From Diospyros lotus (lineage: Eukaryota > Streptophyta > Magnoliopsida > Ericales > Ebenaceae), in contig NC_068339.1 of assembly GCF_014633365.1 (NCBI RefSeq), positions 13,663,925-13,727,924 of the forward strand: a stretch of 64,000 bases of DNA. Direction: 5' to 3'. The notes beneath the pieces were generated by a model. It was not told the DNA's origin and did not search any database. It was given only the letters and a program-made list of their open reading frames with translations. Made by a program: the position numbers and the translations under genes. Below are positions 24,201-37,325 of this stretch, in pieces (within the stretch, counting starts at the first letter, position 1; each line of letters begins with the position of its first letter).

Positions 24201-26797
24201 CCGGTGTGTACAAGGTTTGATTCTCATTAAGGTTAAATAATAATTGTGATTTCAAGTTGTTTAATCCATTCGATGATTCATATAACGACAATTCTGAGAG
24301 AATTATTTTAACTTTAAAATGTCGCTATCGTTTGGGGGGATTTGATGGGTTCTCTGTCTCTCTCTTTATGTGATTTGTCTTTTTTGTTTTTCTTTTTTTG
24401 TTTCAAACGTCATCTCTGTGATTAAATGCGTTTATTTTTGTTGAACAAAACAAGCTAAGGAGAGAGGATGGCCAACGTAACCTGGCGCTTCACTCTAATG
24501 CACATTTACACTCAATGACGAGAGTCTACTTCAATGGTTAAGTTTTCGGGTAAGTGATATGTTACATTAACATCGAGATAGATCGTGAATTCGATCTTTA
24601 TTTTATGTAATGAAGTAAAGTCTATTTATTCAAAATTACAGTACTTTAACCATATTTTTTATTTTCTTCTCTATTTCACTTCTTATTTCATTTATTTGAT
24701 AATAAACTTCAATTCTATTTATTTTATCTTGTTTATAATTTTTAATAATCAAATACACAATATAATCAAATACATACATACATACACAAATCAATAATTA
24801 AATGCACAAAATAATTAGATATACACAAACATATAATCAATAATCAAATATATAAAATAATTAAATATACGTATATACAAAATTAATAATTAAATAAATA
24901 AAACAAGAAGGAAAAAATCACAAATCTAATCAAATAAATAAAGCAACATCGTCAATCGTTCAACACGTCACTACCGATGGCGCTTCTGCTGATGGTCGTC
25001 GTCACTTTTATCAATTGTTTAGCATATCTTCGTCGGATCTGTTTTCACCGTGTCTGCAATTTCTGTTGGTGGTCAATTTCACCTTCCTTGCATGCGTTGG
25101 CTCTCTTCTAGCATTGATGGCCATTGTGGTGGGAAGAGATATCGAAGCTTGACGTGCGAATTTGGGTTAGTAGGTGATGGATGGTTTTATGTTTCACCAA
25201 TTTTTTGGGAAAGCATTTTGACAATGACAAGGAGCTTTGGAGGGCTGAATTTGGATTTGGATCGCTAGAAATAATTTGGCGATAAGAGATGGCAAAGCGG
25301 ACAGAGATAGCCTTAATTAGGGTCATAAATATGGCAATGAATTTAAAGAATTTCTAAGAATACCTAGCAAATTAGGTGTTTTCTTTATCTGGGTTGGATA
25401 TATATGCATATGGCCCATCATGAAGAGATGAAGTTGAAGGTTGATGCAGACTTAATGGAACTTGAGTTTGCTCATCCAACAGGCTTTTTGTTTGAAGTAG
25501 CAGAACGCTTCAACTAGTGGGAGTCTGCTTGTTTTGCTAGAATTGACAACCACGTGATCGATCTCATCTCACAAAATTAGTTCAATTATTATAAGAACCT
25601 AAATTAAATTTGAGTTTAATTCGTTTTGAGGTTTAGTTTCAAAATTTTAATTATTATACAACTATATTAAAAACTTTTATAAGTTAGAACATGTGATCAT
25701 CAAAATATCAAGATGTATAAAAAATAAGTTGGTGAAATGAAATTATCAAAGTTAATGTTCTAACTTCTAATTGAAACCAGATGGTTGGGGGGGGGGGACC
25801 CAGCTGACCCACCCAAATGGTTAGCCGGGTGGAGCGCACATGTTGAAGAATTGACCCAAGTGCTGCCGCAATTGCCCGTTCAGTCGTGGGCGGGCGATGT
25901 TATATCTACGACCACATGTACGTTTAGCATATATTTACATGTAAGTTTAATAAATAATTTTTATAATTTAACACGATGCACATACATTTATAATAATAAA
26001 TAAATTTATTATTAATATTAAATAAAATTATTATAAGTTTAAATATGTCACAATCTAATTATTTGTCTCAGTGACATTTTCAGCCATGTCTTTTGATACG
26101 ATGGCAACTTATACTAATATTTCAATGCTTTTAGTATCACACCTGGCAAGCTCAATTCCCTTTTGAATGTGAATTAACCTTCTTTTTTTTTTATAGATTA
26201 TGTGTTATTATTCACACACTCATCAAATCTGTCTTAATATTATCATAAGACAGATAAATCAAAGATGTGTCTGAATAATTAAAATTTTATTTTTTAAACT
26301 GCGTTCACTAACATTTACTAAAGATTACTCCTAAAAGGATACAAATTTTTTACTTCTCCATAGAATCGATCCCACACTGACTGTCTCTGGCACAACTTTA
26401 CAATGGTGGTTCAATCATTTCACACCGCTTGATTGCTTTTGCTCTATATTATTATCGAATCAGATTCTAATCAAAATAAGATTAAATTGTGAACATATTT
26501 GATTGTTATAAATATGAACACTATTTTTTTTTTTCTTTTTTTAATGTTTGATTAATAAAATATATGTATATATATGAAATTTTAAAAATATTAAAAAATA
26601 CACATTATAATTCAATAAAATGTGATGCATTATAATTAACTCATACAATTAATTTGCACCCTTTTATATTATCTTCGTTCTATTAAGTTATCGTTACATA
26701 AAAATAAGTAATGACTTAATTTGTTACATAAAAATAAGTGATGACTTTATTTGATTTAAGGTAATCTTATTTGCCAATAAGACACTCTTTGGAGAGA
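21222..26797. other. Intergenic region between copia remnant and CIPK6
   Basis: No gene is supported over about 5.5 kb. Open frames are short and without motif. At 24515-24640 a tRNA-like pair of words (caatggttaag and gtgaattcgatc) followed by tttattttatgtaatgaag resembles a plant SINE. Similar text recurs near 31825. A pair of overlapping antisense frames at 25050-25326 is unexplained. A G11 run lies at about 25787. Confidence 0.5.
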
Positions 26798-26923
26798 ACA
26801 GCCAAAAAGAGGCGGTCACCATCCGTCAAAATTGTCCAACCATGCCAGACGCTTCAACCCACAGCCAAAAAGAGGCGGTCACCATCCGTCAAAATTGTCC
26901 AACCATGCCAGACCCTTCAATCC
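26798..26923 (+). repeat. Two 63-bp tandem repeats
   Basis: Units 26798-26860 and 26861-26923 are adjacent and differ at very few positions near their 3' ends. Because 63 is divisible by three, both translate in frame as a 21-residue unit beginning TAKKRRSPSVKIVQ within a 66-residue open frame (26771-26971). No protein family is recognised and the frame may be chance. Confidence 0.9.
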
Positions 26924-27306
26924 GCATGGGGCAAGGAAAACGACAGATGCAGAGTCCCTTTGATAAGATAAGAAGCAGAACACCAAACAGTCTTCCTACC
27001 CCCACAATTCCTTAATAACTAAGAGGATGCCCATCCATCACCACATATTCACATGCAAAAACCAGTTCCCAAATAAACAGACGCAGTGATGTAATTTAAT
27101 AAAACACCAATGGGGTGTTATTCTAAGTGGCATGAGTGTTCATTTGTTGTAGAAAAAAATTCTATACGTTACGAGTCCTCCCATGTAAAAAGAGAGTTGA
27201 GTTGATCTTATTTAGTCTGATTTTTACATTTTTACAACTAAATTAATACTAGTCCTAATAATATTTATATTTTACATTTTTAAAAATTAAATTACAAATC
27301 AATAAA

Positions 27307-27528
27307 GATGCATTTGATAGACATAAAAAAAATAGAGTGAAATTCATTTTTTATTTAAATTCTAAAAAATTCTATCAAACAACTCTTCAATTTCATAAAA
27401 TTCGAATTCCATTTTAGTTCAAAAAATTAACATTTTACTTGAAATCAAAAAATTTAAATTCTAGGGATTGAGATGAAAATTAAAATTCCATCAAATTGGA
27501 TTTCCACCCTCATTATAAACGCACCCTA
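27307..27528. mobile_element. Possible MITE downstream of CIPK6
   Basis: The left end, GATGCATTTGATAG, and the reverse complement of the right end, AGGGTGCGTTTATAA, form a weak terminal inverted repeat around AT-rich sequence with repeated aaattc/gaattt words. It sits about 290 bp past the CIPK6 stop. No target duplication was established. Confidence 0.35.
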
Positions 27529-27814
27529 AGTTCTGGGCAAACGCGAAAATGAAATCTATTTATAGAAATGACAAAAGAGTAGCCATCTCAACTTATGATT
27601 CACAAGACCACTATTTCATAGTCCACAATCACATCGCACAAACACAATAAAAAAGGAATCACACAGTAGATAGATGGTTCAGATTCACAATACGAATTTG
27701 CAGGTGGGGCTACCCACCATCTTCCAATAATTATATGTGCATAGAATCAAACGACGATGATTAAGAACAAGAACGATTAATTTGATGCGAAGAGATGAAC
27801 GGATATGGCGAGAA

Positions 27815-29095
27815 TCAAACCGGCGTCGAGCTGTTGGTCCAGACGATGTCTTTGAGAGCGGGACGAAGCTGCTGGCTGCAGAACTGGTTGTACTCGAGCG
27901 TGTCGCCGCTGGACTTCTTCACCTCCACCATCAGGAACGACGGCGCCACCGCGAATATCTCCGCCTCGATTCCGAGCTTCCCCTTCCGCCCGGACTCCTG
28001 TCCCTGCAGCATCACGCTCGTCATGTCGCCGCTCTTCTTCACGCAGAATTTTCCGGTCTTCGCCGCCACCTCCTCCAGCCGAGATATCACGCTGCTCGCC
28101 GGCTGCGTCGTAGCAAATCTCATCTCCTCCTTCTCTTCCCTTTTCTTCACCTCAAATAATGGCGACAGATCGAACCCTTCCGACAAAGATATTATGTGAA
28201 ACGCGTTCAGAGTCTCTGTTTCCTTCTTCTTCCCGCCGTCTTCGAGGTTTGATTCCTCTTCCTCCTCTTTGGATCTCACAGATTTCGGGATCGTCGTCTT
28301 GAACCACGACGATTCCATGATTTTTGAGATGCTGATTCGACTGCTCGGATTCGGATCCAACAGCTTGGTTACTAATCGTCGGGATTCCGGCGAGAACCAC
28401 GGCGGGCACTTGAAGTCGCCCCTGTAAATCTTCCGGTACATGGCCACAATGTTATCCTCCTGAAAAGGCAGAAAACCGGCCAACAATACATACAGAATAA
28501 CGCCGCAAGACCAGAGGTCCGCCTTGGCTCCGTCATAGCCCTTCTTCCCGATTACCTCTGGCGCGACGTAAGCCGGCGTCCCGCACGTCGTGTGGAGCAG
28601 CCCGTCCTGCCGCTGGTGACCGGAAAACGCGCTCAGACCAAAGTCCGTCACCTTGAGGTTACCGCCGTCGTCAAGCAGAAGGTTCTCCGGCTTCAGATCG
28701 CGGTGGTAGACGCCGCGGCTGTGGCAGAAGTCGACGGCTGAGATGAGTTGCTGGAAGTACTGCTTAGCCAAGTCTTCCCGGAGTCTTCCCTTGGCGATCT
28801 TGGAAAACAGCTCGCCGCCGCGGACAAGCTCCATGGCGAAGTAGATCTTGGACTTGCTCGCCATGACTTCGTGAAGCTCCACGATGTTCGGATGCTTCAC
28901 CATCTTCATCACCGATATCTCGCGCTTCACCTGCTCAGTCATTCCGACTTTGATCACCTTCTCCTTCCCGACGACCTTCATCGCTACGCTCTTCCCGGTA
29001 TGCAAGTTCCGAGCGTGGTAGACCTTTGCAAAGGTCCCATGGCCTAGCATCCGGCCTAGCTCGTACTTCCCGTGGAGCACACTCTTCTCGGCCAT
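27815..29095 (-). CDS. CIPK6: CBL-interacting protein kinase 6 (SnRK3 family)
   Basis: Ser/Thr kinase activated by calcium-bound CBL sensors. CIPK6 orthologues act in salt tolerance, potassium-channel (AKT2) targeting and auxin-related growth. Intronless, 426 aa. Kinase domain is about residues 11-265: glycine loop [10 protein letters not shown] (18-27), ATP lysine K40, catalytic HRDLKPEN (131-138), DFG (151-153) and APE (178-180). All are intact. The regulatory part holds the NAF motif at 297-299 within [19 protein letters not shown], the CBL-binding and autoinhibitory site. A phosphatase-interaction region follows (about 327-365). An acidic [10 protein letters not shown] linker separates the two halves. 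The start follows a short N-terminus before [12 protein letters not shown]; Arabidopsis CIPK6 has a longer one, as I recall. Local GC content is clearly higher than the flanks, as expected for this intron-poor clade. Open frames on the plus strand are shadows. Confidence 0.95.
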   Translation of the reverse strand: MAEKSVLHGKYELGRMLGHGTFAKVYHARNLHTGKSVAMKVVGKEKVIKVGMTEQVKREISVMKMVKHPNIVELHEVMASKSKIYFAMELVRGGELFSKIAKGRLREDLAKQYFQQLISAVDFCHSRGVYHRDLKPENLLLDDGGNLKVTDFGLSAFSGHQRQDGLLHTTCGTPAYVAPEVIGKKGYDGAKADLWSCGVILYVLLAGFLPFQEDNIVAMYRKIYRGDFKCPPWFSPESRRLVTKLLDPNPSSRISISKIMESSWFKTTIPKSVRSKEEEEESNLEDGGKKKETETLNAFHIISLSEGFDLSPLFEVKKREEKEEMRFATTQPASSVISRLEEVAAKTGKFCVKKSGDMTSVMLQGQESGRKGKLGIEAEIFAVAPSFLMVEVKKSSGDTLEYNQFCSQQLRPALKDIVWTNSSTPV

Positions 29096-29402
29096 GCCTG
29101 TATCGATCTTGAACTCCTTTAAACTGCTAAATGAATGAAAAGCAACTTACTACTGGTTTTGGCTGAATTGGCGCCGGATTCACCCGTCTTCGACGTGTTT
29201 CCGGTGGCAAGTCCTGCCGCCGGTGGATTTCTTGGCCCTGACGGTGGATTCAGGCTTAGAAAACGAAGCTCTCCTCATCTTTCCGCATTCCCTAGAAGAA
29301 CCCTCTGATTCTCTGGAAGAAGAAATCGAGCCTTTCCTTCTGCTCAGGGAAGAACCAGAGAGAACAGCAGATTTTCTCCATTTACCAGCGGCCGCAGCTT
29401 CT

Positions 29403-29410
29403 GTTATATA
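29403..29410 (-). promoter_or_regulatory. Candidate TATA box of CIPK6
   Basis: On the minus strand the sequence reads TATATAAC, about 310 bases before the CIPK6 ATG. That leaves a GC-richer leader of around 270 nt. An ACGTGT core lies further upstream near 29564; it could be an ABA- or stress-linked element, but this is only a motif match. Confidence 0.5.
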
Positions 29411-29429
29411 GGCGGCGTAAGAGTGTATT

Positions 29430-32400
29430 GACCCTTCTGCCCTTGTGAGAGGCGTCTGATCGGACGGATGTGATTATCTCACTTCTGGACGCGTGTCGTG
29501 ATCAAGGATCTTGACAGATATGAATAATGAACTCTTTGGAGTTTCTGCACGATTGGCTGTAACGTGTGGGCCCCATCTAGGTCCCAGGCTTTTTCTAATA
29601 TTAAAAATTCGATAGTGATTGATATTAATTTTTCTCTTTACAAATAGAGTGCGAGTTGAAAACTAATCCTTTTTTTGTTTAAATCAAAATAACGAATATT
29701 TTTTAATTATCAATTAATTATTATCAAACACAACTAATAAAAATATAAAACCAATACACAACACTATCGAATTTTTAGGAATCTGGAATTCTGAATTTAG
29801 GTTATACTAATCTTCTTATTATTTAAATCTTAATTATGTTATTCTTAATAATGTTGAGGATTAATCATGGTAAGGATTATAATCCCTAACAAATTTTGAA
29901 GGATAGATTGTGCCAAAATTAATCAAATCATGTCAAAATATATTATAAAAAAATTTGAATTCTTACGTTTAGAAAAAAAAAATAATTAAAAGTAACCCTA
30001 CATTCATTCTAGGGTATTTTTTAGAATACTATTTTTAAAGTGTTCATGAATTTAAGTAGACTCTAAAAATGAATTCAACCAAAAAAAAAAAAACTAAATT
30101 ATAGGTTGAGTAATTAATACAATTTTATTTTTTTAGTCTGAATATGATTTTGGTATAAAATTGTACATATAATAATAATTAATTTTTTATTATTTGATAA
30201 AAATTTTCATATATTTATAATTTTTAAAATTATCGTATAATTCGTATTCTTAATTTTAATAGAAAAGATAAATGATAAGAGGATTATTAACCCTGGAATT
30301 CTTGTCTTTGCTCTGAGGTGTCAGTAGTTATAATCATCCAACACTAACAATTGAGGGATGCTTTTATAATTAGGGTAATTATTACAACTTGTTCACGTTG
30401 GTTTTGGCTTTCTCGTGGCATATTCCGCGGTACACAATGAAGTTACCATCTCACCCTTGTCACTGATACAGTCGATCACTGATCCAGTCGATCTCTGAAT
30501 CGTAGCAGCAACAAATAAAGGGGGGTACGAAGCCAGAAGCAGAGTGCATTATTGCAACCACCACTGTAGGTCTCTGCTCTGGAATTAGTAAATTTTCCAG
30601 CGTAGGACCATGACACGTGTATGATGCAGACTCGTTTCTGTATCTTGGTGGTGAGTCGGGGAGGGTGGGGGCCGGAACCGCAAGCCTTATCAGTCGGCGG
30701 TGGGTCCCACTAAGGACGATATTCTCCGCGGATTCCTCCGGGGTGAAGTTAATCGGATAAAATTGGGTTTGCATCATTGCGATACGAATTTGTTCTGCAA
30801 CCACACATTCAGGCTCACATTCTCATTAAAATTTATCACTTAACGCCTACTGACCATCAGATAATAATCAGATTTGTTGCTTTATTTGAAGAGGAAAAAA
30901 GATAAATTGTATTTCTATCATGTAATTTAAATTTGAATCCCCGTCAGTCAATCTACTTTCATGATTTTTCAAAACAACAATAATCTCTTTTTTTTTTAAC
31001 TTGTCAATAATATATATTTTTTAAATATTTTTATTTATCTTATTTTTTAAAAAATAAAAACTATTCTATAACTTTTAAATCCGTGAGCACCCTTGCAATT
31101 TAATATTGTGTTATAGTTTTTTTATCATTAAATATTCTCAATTAAATGTTTATAAATAACTAAAATACTCTTATATTTTTAAAAAATACTCTCTCTAACT
31201 CTTCTTCTTATTTTTTTCAAACTTCCTTTATTTTATTCGCTCGCCCTACAAATGGGGTTACTGAACATGTTCAAATTATTTAATTTATTTTAAATGGGCA
31301 TCACACGCCTTTATTAATGCCAAATTTTTATCTCAATCAGTTGATATTCTTTACATAATATTACACCTTAGTGGCGACGAATTATATTTATTAAAATATT
31401 TAGATGGACATTTCTGAGTAGTGTCACGCGTGGATCGTGTCAAATTAGGGCCGGAAGCCGCAGGGATGCGTGGCGCATGTGGAAAGGGACTTAGACGACC
31501 GGGCGTCTCACCGAGTGACGAGAGACACAGAGAGAGAGAAGAGCCTCGGTCAAATCCGGCCACCACCATGCATGCATCTTCTGCGATTCCGATTCCAATT
31601 CACGCACTTCCTTTATGGCTATATCTATATAAAAACAATTTTTTGTTTATATTGGATTTATGAATAAAATCATACAAACTACTGATGCCCACTCCTCTGT
31701 GTTTCTTTTCTATTTTGGTAATGGCATTTCATTTATATCTATGTGTTAACAAAGAAATATCATACCAACGAGCTAATCTTATTACAAAATAAATATAACT
31801 AATAAATCATATTAATAAATTATGAGTTCGATTCTTTATTCTGTACAGTGAAGTTTCATTCACGATTTATTTTATTTGTTAAAATTAAGAGCGTGAATGA
31901 TGAAAAATTTCACAAAAATAATAATCTCAAATATAATTAATAAATATAATGAGTTGTACTTAATAATTTTATAAATTAGTTTAACGACTAAATTAATTAG
32001 CCCTTTGAATGATTGAGGATTTGAGTTGTGATAAGTGAGATTATGCACTGGGCCAAAGTTTTGGGTTAGTGATAATATATAAAGCAAGACAAATGAACAC
32101 GGCATTGCAAATGGACACATGTTTTACAGTGAGAAATTGCGGCATATAATAATATAATTAGAACCAAAAAAAAAAACACACAGACCCAGACACAAGTTGA
32201 AGTCAATTTGCTTTCCTTTGTTAACACATACGAGGTTGGGTTTAGCCGTTGACAATCATTTAAGCACTAATCCAATAAAATTAGAACTTTCTTTCCTCCC
32301 ACCACATCCATGAACGTCGCCAGCAGCTCATGTGATGATGCATCCTATCATCATTTCTTTTCTTGATTTTAATGCTTAGTACGACTCATCATGTTATGTG

Positions 32401-32760
32401 TTTTAATTCATTATTATTAGTAATTATAACGTTAAGTAGTCCAATTCAATAAACGACGGGGTGGGATCAACTGGAACATATATTGATTGAAGAATCGTTT
32501 ATTTTATTTAATTTTATTTTTCTGGCCCTAAAGAGCAGCAAATCACGGAAAGACTATAGAAAAGTGGATCCATGCTCACTCCGTGTTATTATAAAATGAT
32601 ATAATAAATTATTATATTATATTAGTTAACTATTATATATTATAGTAATGAGGTAACATGTGTCACTAAAATAAGATCATTTAACTTATTAATGTATATT
32701 ATATTAATAATATTATTTAAATTAATATATTAATTTTTGTGTAATAATATATTTCTCTTT
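29430..32760. other. Intergenic region upstream of CIPK6
   Basis: Mostly AT-rich. A less AT-rich island at 30460-30810 carries an open frame of 114 residues on the minus strand with no family I recognise. It includes a CACGTG G-box near 30613. Another GC-richer patch at 31420-31600 has short frames on both strands. SINE-like text (gagttcgattctttattctg) occurs near 31827. None of these can be called a gene. Confidence 0.45.
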
Positions 32761-33289
32761 TTTAATATGAGCATGAAAATCTTTTATGTTGAAATTATGT
32801 GAATCTTCACCAACGCTGTGGTTTTTGGACAAGAGGTGAAAGGTCACCAAGCAATTGCTGAGCGACTACTCCAAAACGTTGTTGTTCTGGAGTAACCAAG
32901 AGCAGAGGATCAAATGGCAACCTCCCGTGTCGTTTTATGGCTCGTTGATTTTCTTGTACTCTTTTATCGCTTTGCATATTGCTCTCTTGGCCGTTGATCA
33001 CCCTTTCTAGATCAAATCCTCATCGCTACTTCTGCCTATTTATGTCTATTCGTCTCCTTGAGATGTGTGTAGCACAACCTCCGATCAAATATACCATTTA
33101 AGATTTTCTCTCATTCTCTTTAGTGATAGCTCTCTATACAGTTTTTCCTCTCTTTATTTTTTCTCTAGGATTTTGCCTTCAATATATACTCGTGTGGTTA
33201 TGGGGTAAGTTTTTATTAGAGAGTTTTAGTTTGTATAGTGAGTGAATGAGTATGATTTGCATATTGAGACTATAACAATTTTTCTTGAT

Positions 33290-34240
33290 AATGCAATGAG
33301 CTTTCATTGTTAGAGCTCAACGTGAATATAACCCGCATTAACGGGTGAATCACGATAAATCGCTTTGTATTCGATCTTGCATTCTTATCTCTGTTTCTGC
33401 TTACATGCAAGTTTTCTTTTATCGTTTGTTCTATGTTTGGTGTTTTGAGGCTCTACTTTTTAGATTCTAATTATTAGTGGTGATCGAGTTTTTTATCTCG
33501 ACCTAACATTTTCTTATTGTGTAATGTTTATGTAGATTTTAGAACTAACCTATTTCTCCGTCAAACATAGATCAAGCGCAATAAACAAGAACGCAGAAAC
33601 AAAAAAGTACAATCACAACTCACACACAAATAGCGACACAGCAAGATACGTGTTCGGATCAATAGATCCCACTCACGGCAGAGGCTCCGCTTCTAGTTAA
33701 TCTACTAAATTTCTCAAGTTTACAGTCGATTACAATATCTCAAAAGAAAGTAAAACAATATTGCAAATACAACAATTAAAAACAGAATCCAAAAATGAGA
33801 ACAAATATAGATCTGTTTAGACCGATCTCAAGATCAAGGTCTAGGATCTGTTCTTTTCAACCTACCAATCTCTCATGTCTCAGGCGCTTAAAATAATATA
33901 GAGATTAAAACAATACTTTACTTACCAACAGATCTTACGATAAAAACAACATATCGATCGAATAAGTGAGAAGGATTCACAAGGTGTGTCTCGCTTCAAG
34001 AGGCGTTGATTAGGGTTTCAGAGAGTGAGCAAAAGAGAAAACTGAGAACATTCTGGAGATTAAGACATCGAATTGCCCTTTTATAGCATCACCAAATGGA
34101 CCGATAAATGGGCTGGGCCAACAACAAATGTAACACGAAAAGCATACGGACATGGGCTCGACCCAAAATAAACTCGACCCACATGATTTATATATCATCA
34201 AAATATGCAAAGCAATTAAATTCAAATAAAATGAATATAA
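33290..34240. mobile_element. LTR-retrotransposon remnants, two orientations
   Basis: Around 33300-33510 the plus strand has phrases common in copia LTR ends (cgcattaacgggtgaatcac...aaatcgctttgtattcgat). From about 34180 down to 33560 the minus strand shows a TATAAAAGG box (34077-34085), then a transcribed-looking leader with CTCTCTGAAACCC. This suggests a second LTR-like promoter in the opposite direction. No coding domain or boundary is visible, so both are low-confidence fragments. Confidence 0.3.
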
Positions 34241-35792
34241 TATAAATCTCAATTTCATATAATAGCATGCAATCATTTTGATAAATCAAAATGCTAATGA
34301 AAAATCATTTAAACAATTTTGAACCACACAAAATCAACAGTTTAATTTAATTCATAATTATAAATATAAAAATAATTCTGCCACCTTGACCCACTATTTA
34401 TTTTGACATCATACATACCTCCACTAACAAAATGTCTCAAATTAGAAAATACAGAAAAAAACTGAATTTGCAGCCACAGGCAGCCCATTTGGAATTTACT
34501 TTGACCAAACTCCATGCTGTAGTGCCTGGACTTTCAATCCAACGCTGCTTCGGAGCGCTCTCCCTCAAAGAAGGCAGTGAACGCAGAAGTCAAAATGGCA
34601 ACCCCCCGCCGGCCAAAACCCGCCACCAACAGCCACCCTGTGCCGCCGCGATTACAGGTTTCACAACCCCCCGTCATTATTAGCTCCAATTCATCCACCG
34701 ATGTCGTTAATTTTACATATAGAATTACTTTCAAAAAATATTTAACATTTTTTTAATGTATCTCATAATCCGCAATATCAATACTCTTCGTTTAGACTTC
34801 AACCAGACAAAAGGGATTGTTTTTTTTTTAAAGAAATATAAATTATAAACACTTAAAATACCAACAAACAAATCATATGATATGTGTATAAAGATAAAGC
34901 AAGACACAGAAGATCCTGATAAAATTTATCCTAATAAAAGCAAGACATCTTAATAAAAATAAGCTAAATAGTTAGGCTGCAAGTGCTTGGAAAGGCCATG
35001 CTGCTGCGGGATCCATGCCCATTAATTGCCCAGACACTTCACAATTATTATGACATAAAGGGCACTAATAGATAAAATATAACAGCAAATGTGTCCTGGT
35101 GTCTTGTCCTTTTGCCCAACACCAACACTGAACAAAATGGATGCCACTCTATTATTTGAATAGATAAAATATATTTTTAAAAAAGAAAAAAAAACTGCTC
35201 TAGTTATTCTAATTTAAAATGATTACTCAACAGAAAATTAGCCGATAATGCCCAGATAACCCCTCCACCAACTAAGTGCAGCCTAATTTCTCCTTTCATT
35301 ATCATTCTTTATGTCAAAACTAATTTTGGTTGACTTAACAATAATTGTATTTTTAGAAGAATAATTTTTATCATCATGCAACCTAACAAACCATACCATT
35401 AATTAATTAAAGGGATAATTATATAAATTTAATTTCATTAAATATATTGTCATCTCAAGCTTAGAGAAACTTGATTTTATATCGCTCCTAAGCCCTCGTT
35501 ACATACTTATTGTTTATATTTTATTATTAATTTAAGCATTAGAGATTATATCGACAAATTCATTTTTGCTCCATCTTTTTTTATGTGTGTTCGTGTCAGG
35601 CAAACTTTGATAATTAATCTTATTTAGCATTACAAATATTATTTTAGAATCACGTACAATGTTTTCAAGTAAGAGAAAACGAGAATTTACACAACTAGTA
35701 AATTTTTGTTCCGTCGAGTATGATATAAATAATTTTTTATAATATAATAATAAATTTAATAAAAATCAAATATTCTATCACATTGAGCATCG
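34241..35792. other. Intergenic region, nothing recognised
   Basis: AT-rich with one GC-richer patch at 34470-34690 that has open frames of 83 (+) and 66 (-) residues, both without motif. No gene is supported. Confidence 0.5.
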
Positions 35793-36004
35793 AATGCATG
35801 CCCTTATTTGGGATGATCGTCCTTGCGCAGTCTCCTGCGCTTGTACTCTCGATTACGTAAGATGAGATAAATCGCAAGTTGGGTCTTTAACTCTTACGTA
35901 GAGGAGGAATCAAATTCACGACTTATCGAACTTCACCGACATATCGCTCGCCTTTTTGTCATTCGACCTATCCCTTGGGGGCAATGCATGCACTTATTTG
36001 GGAC
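35793..36004 (-). mobile_element. SINE-like insertion with 22-bp flanking repeats
   Basis: Direct repeats of 22 bp with two mismatches (aatgcatgc[c/a]cttatttggga) lie at 35793-35814 and 35983-36004. They enclose about 168 bp. On the minus strand this contains GAGCGATATGTCGG and, about 25 nt later, GTGAATTTGATTCC. These are placed like degenerate box A and box B of a tRNA-derived SINE. Family unknown; no poly(A) tail seen. Confidence 0.4.
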
Positions 36005-36105
36005 GGCTTTCGTTGTATTTAGCCCATTTTTGGTATAAATATATATATATATTTATATATATGTTAGGTAAAGCAAAGTTCGTGGGCTCGTGGGGTTGCT
36101 GGCCA

Positions 36106-36216
36106 CTAGCCAGTTTCTTTGTCTTTAGATGAAAATTGTAGTAACATAAATGAAGTCCCACTAGCTAGCTAGCCAGTTTCTTTGTCTTTAGATGAAAATT
36201 GTAGTAACATAAATGA
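36106..36216 (+). repeat. 48-bp perfect direct duplication
   Basis: The 48-base unit starting ctagccagtttctttgtc at 36106-36153 recurs identically at 36169-36216, separated by a 15-bp spacer containing ctagctagct. Perfect identity implies a recent event. Confidence 0.93.
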
Positions 36217-37325
36217 GGTCTGACAGATTAATAATAATAATATTATCTGTTGGTATGTTGATGATGCCAGATTCTAGTGATATTTTAGTCTCCCAGATCC
36301 TTACTAATTAAGTTGATTAATAATACAACAATTAGGTCCAGGTCCAGGTTCAATGCAAGTTATTAGTTTATTATGTATTTTCTATTTAATTTAGTTCCCA
36401 CATTTCTTAATTTCTTCGACAAATGAGGTAATACACCTGACCTGACTTGTTCTTAACTTGCATATATACTTTTAATTACTTTTCTCTCTATCACGTGTCT
36501 CTAAGCAAAATATAATCTTTTTTTAGATTACTTCAAAAATTATCTCTCGTTGTAACGACTTACGACTTTGAATAATACGTAAGATATGTAAAATATATAA
36601 ATGTAGCTAAATATATATATATATATGTAAAATTGGGTGTTAATTTGAAAGACACCCCCACCACACGACATTGACAAAATCAAACATTCAAATTATAATA
36701 AGCCTCTGCGCGCGCGGTTCTTCCCATCATTAACTACACACAAAATGTCTAGCCACGTAACAAATTAGCATGCATGCCCTGCACAATTTAATTCCTTTTT
36801 TCATGTCCCCAAGTTGATGGTGGTACAGTTGTCAAGCTGGTCCCTGCATGCAGCTGCCGGCTGCTGCTGCTGCTGCTGCAAGCGGTTTAATGACAGATTA
36901 CGGGGGGACCAAGTGACAACAATGTGATTCAGCTTTGCATGAGGCCGCTTGGTTCTGGAGAGAAAGGGATGTTACAGCTACTTGTAGCCCATGTGATCTG
37001 GCCAGGTGCGAAGATTTTAATTTAGTGAGAACGAATTTAAATATAAATAATATAATTTTAAAATTAAGATAATAATGAAAATATTAAAATATTAAAATAT
37101 ATACTTTTATTTTTATCTTTTTATACAAAAAAAAAATTATAATTGTTCAATAAAGTTACATTGATTATTTGAATCTTTAGATTCATCATGATTATAAAAA
37201 ATTAATTCTTGCCGTAGAAGAAGTCAAAGACAATCAATTGATGCATTTAAATAAATTCAATAATCACATAGTGTTTGTTCTAATTGTCAAATAAAACTGT
37301 CTCAATATTTTGCTCTTGATTCATT
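36217..37325. other. Intergenic region, nothing recognised
   Basis: No supported gene. Contains (TA)n near 36606, a GCGCGCG word near 36709 and a (CTG)n run at 36861-36880. Confidence 0.5.

Noticed and set aside
25050..25326. Pair of overlapping antisense frames of 72 residues
   Set aside because: No family is recognised, there is no splice context, and chance frames of this length are expected in a patch of higher GC.
27782..28409. Open frames on the plus strand and in another minus-strand frame across CIPK6
   Set aside because: They are shadows of the CIPK6 coding sequence, open because of its GC-rich third positions.
29223..29411. 62-residue plus-strand frame in the CIPK6 leader
   Set aside because: It overlaps the presumed CIPK6 leader and TATA box in antisense and has no recognisable motif.
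32807..33001. 64-residue minus-strand frame
   Set aside because: It has no recognised domain, and the neighbouring sequence looks like LTR debris.
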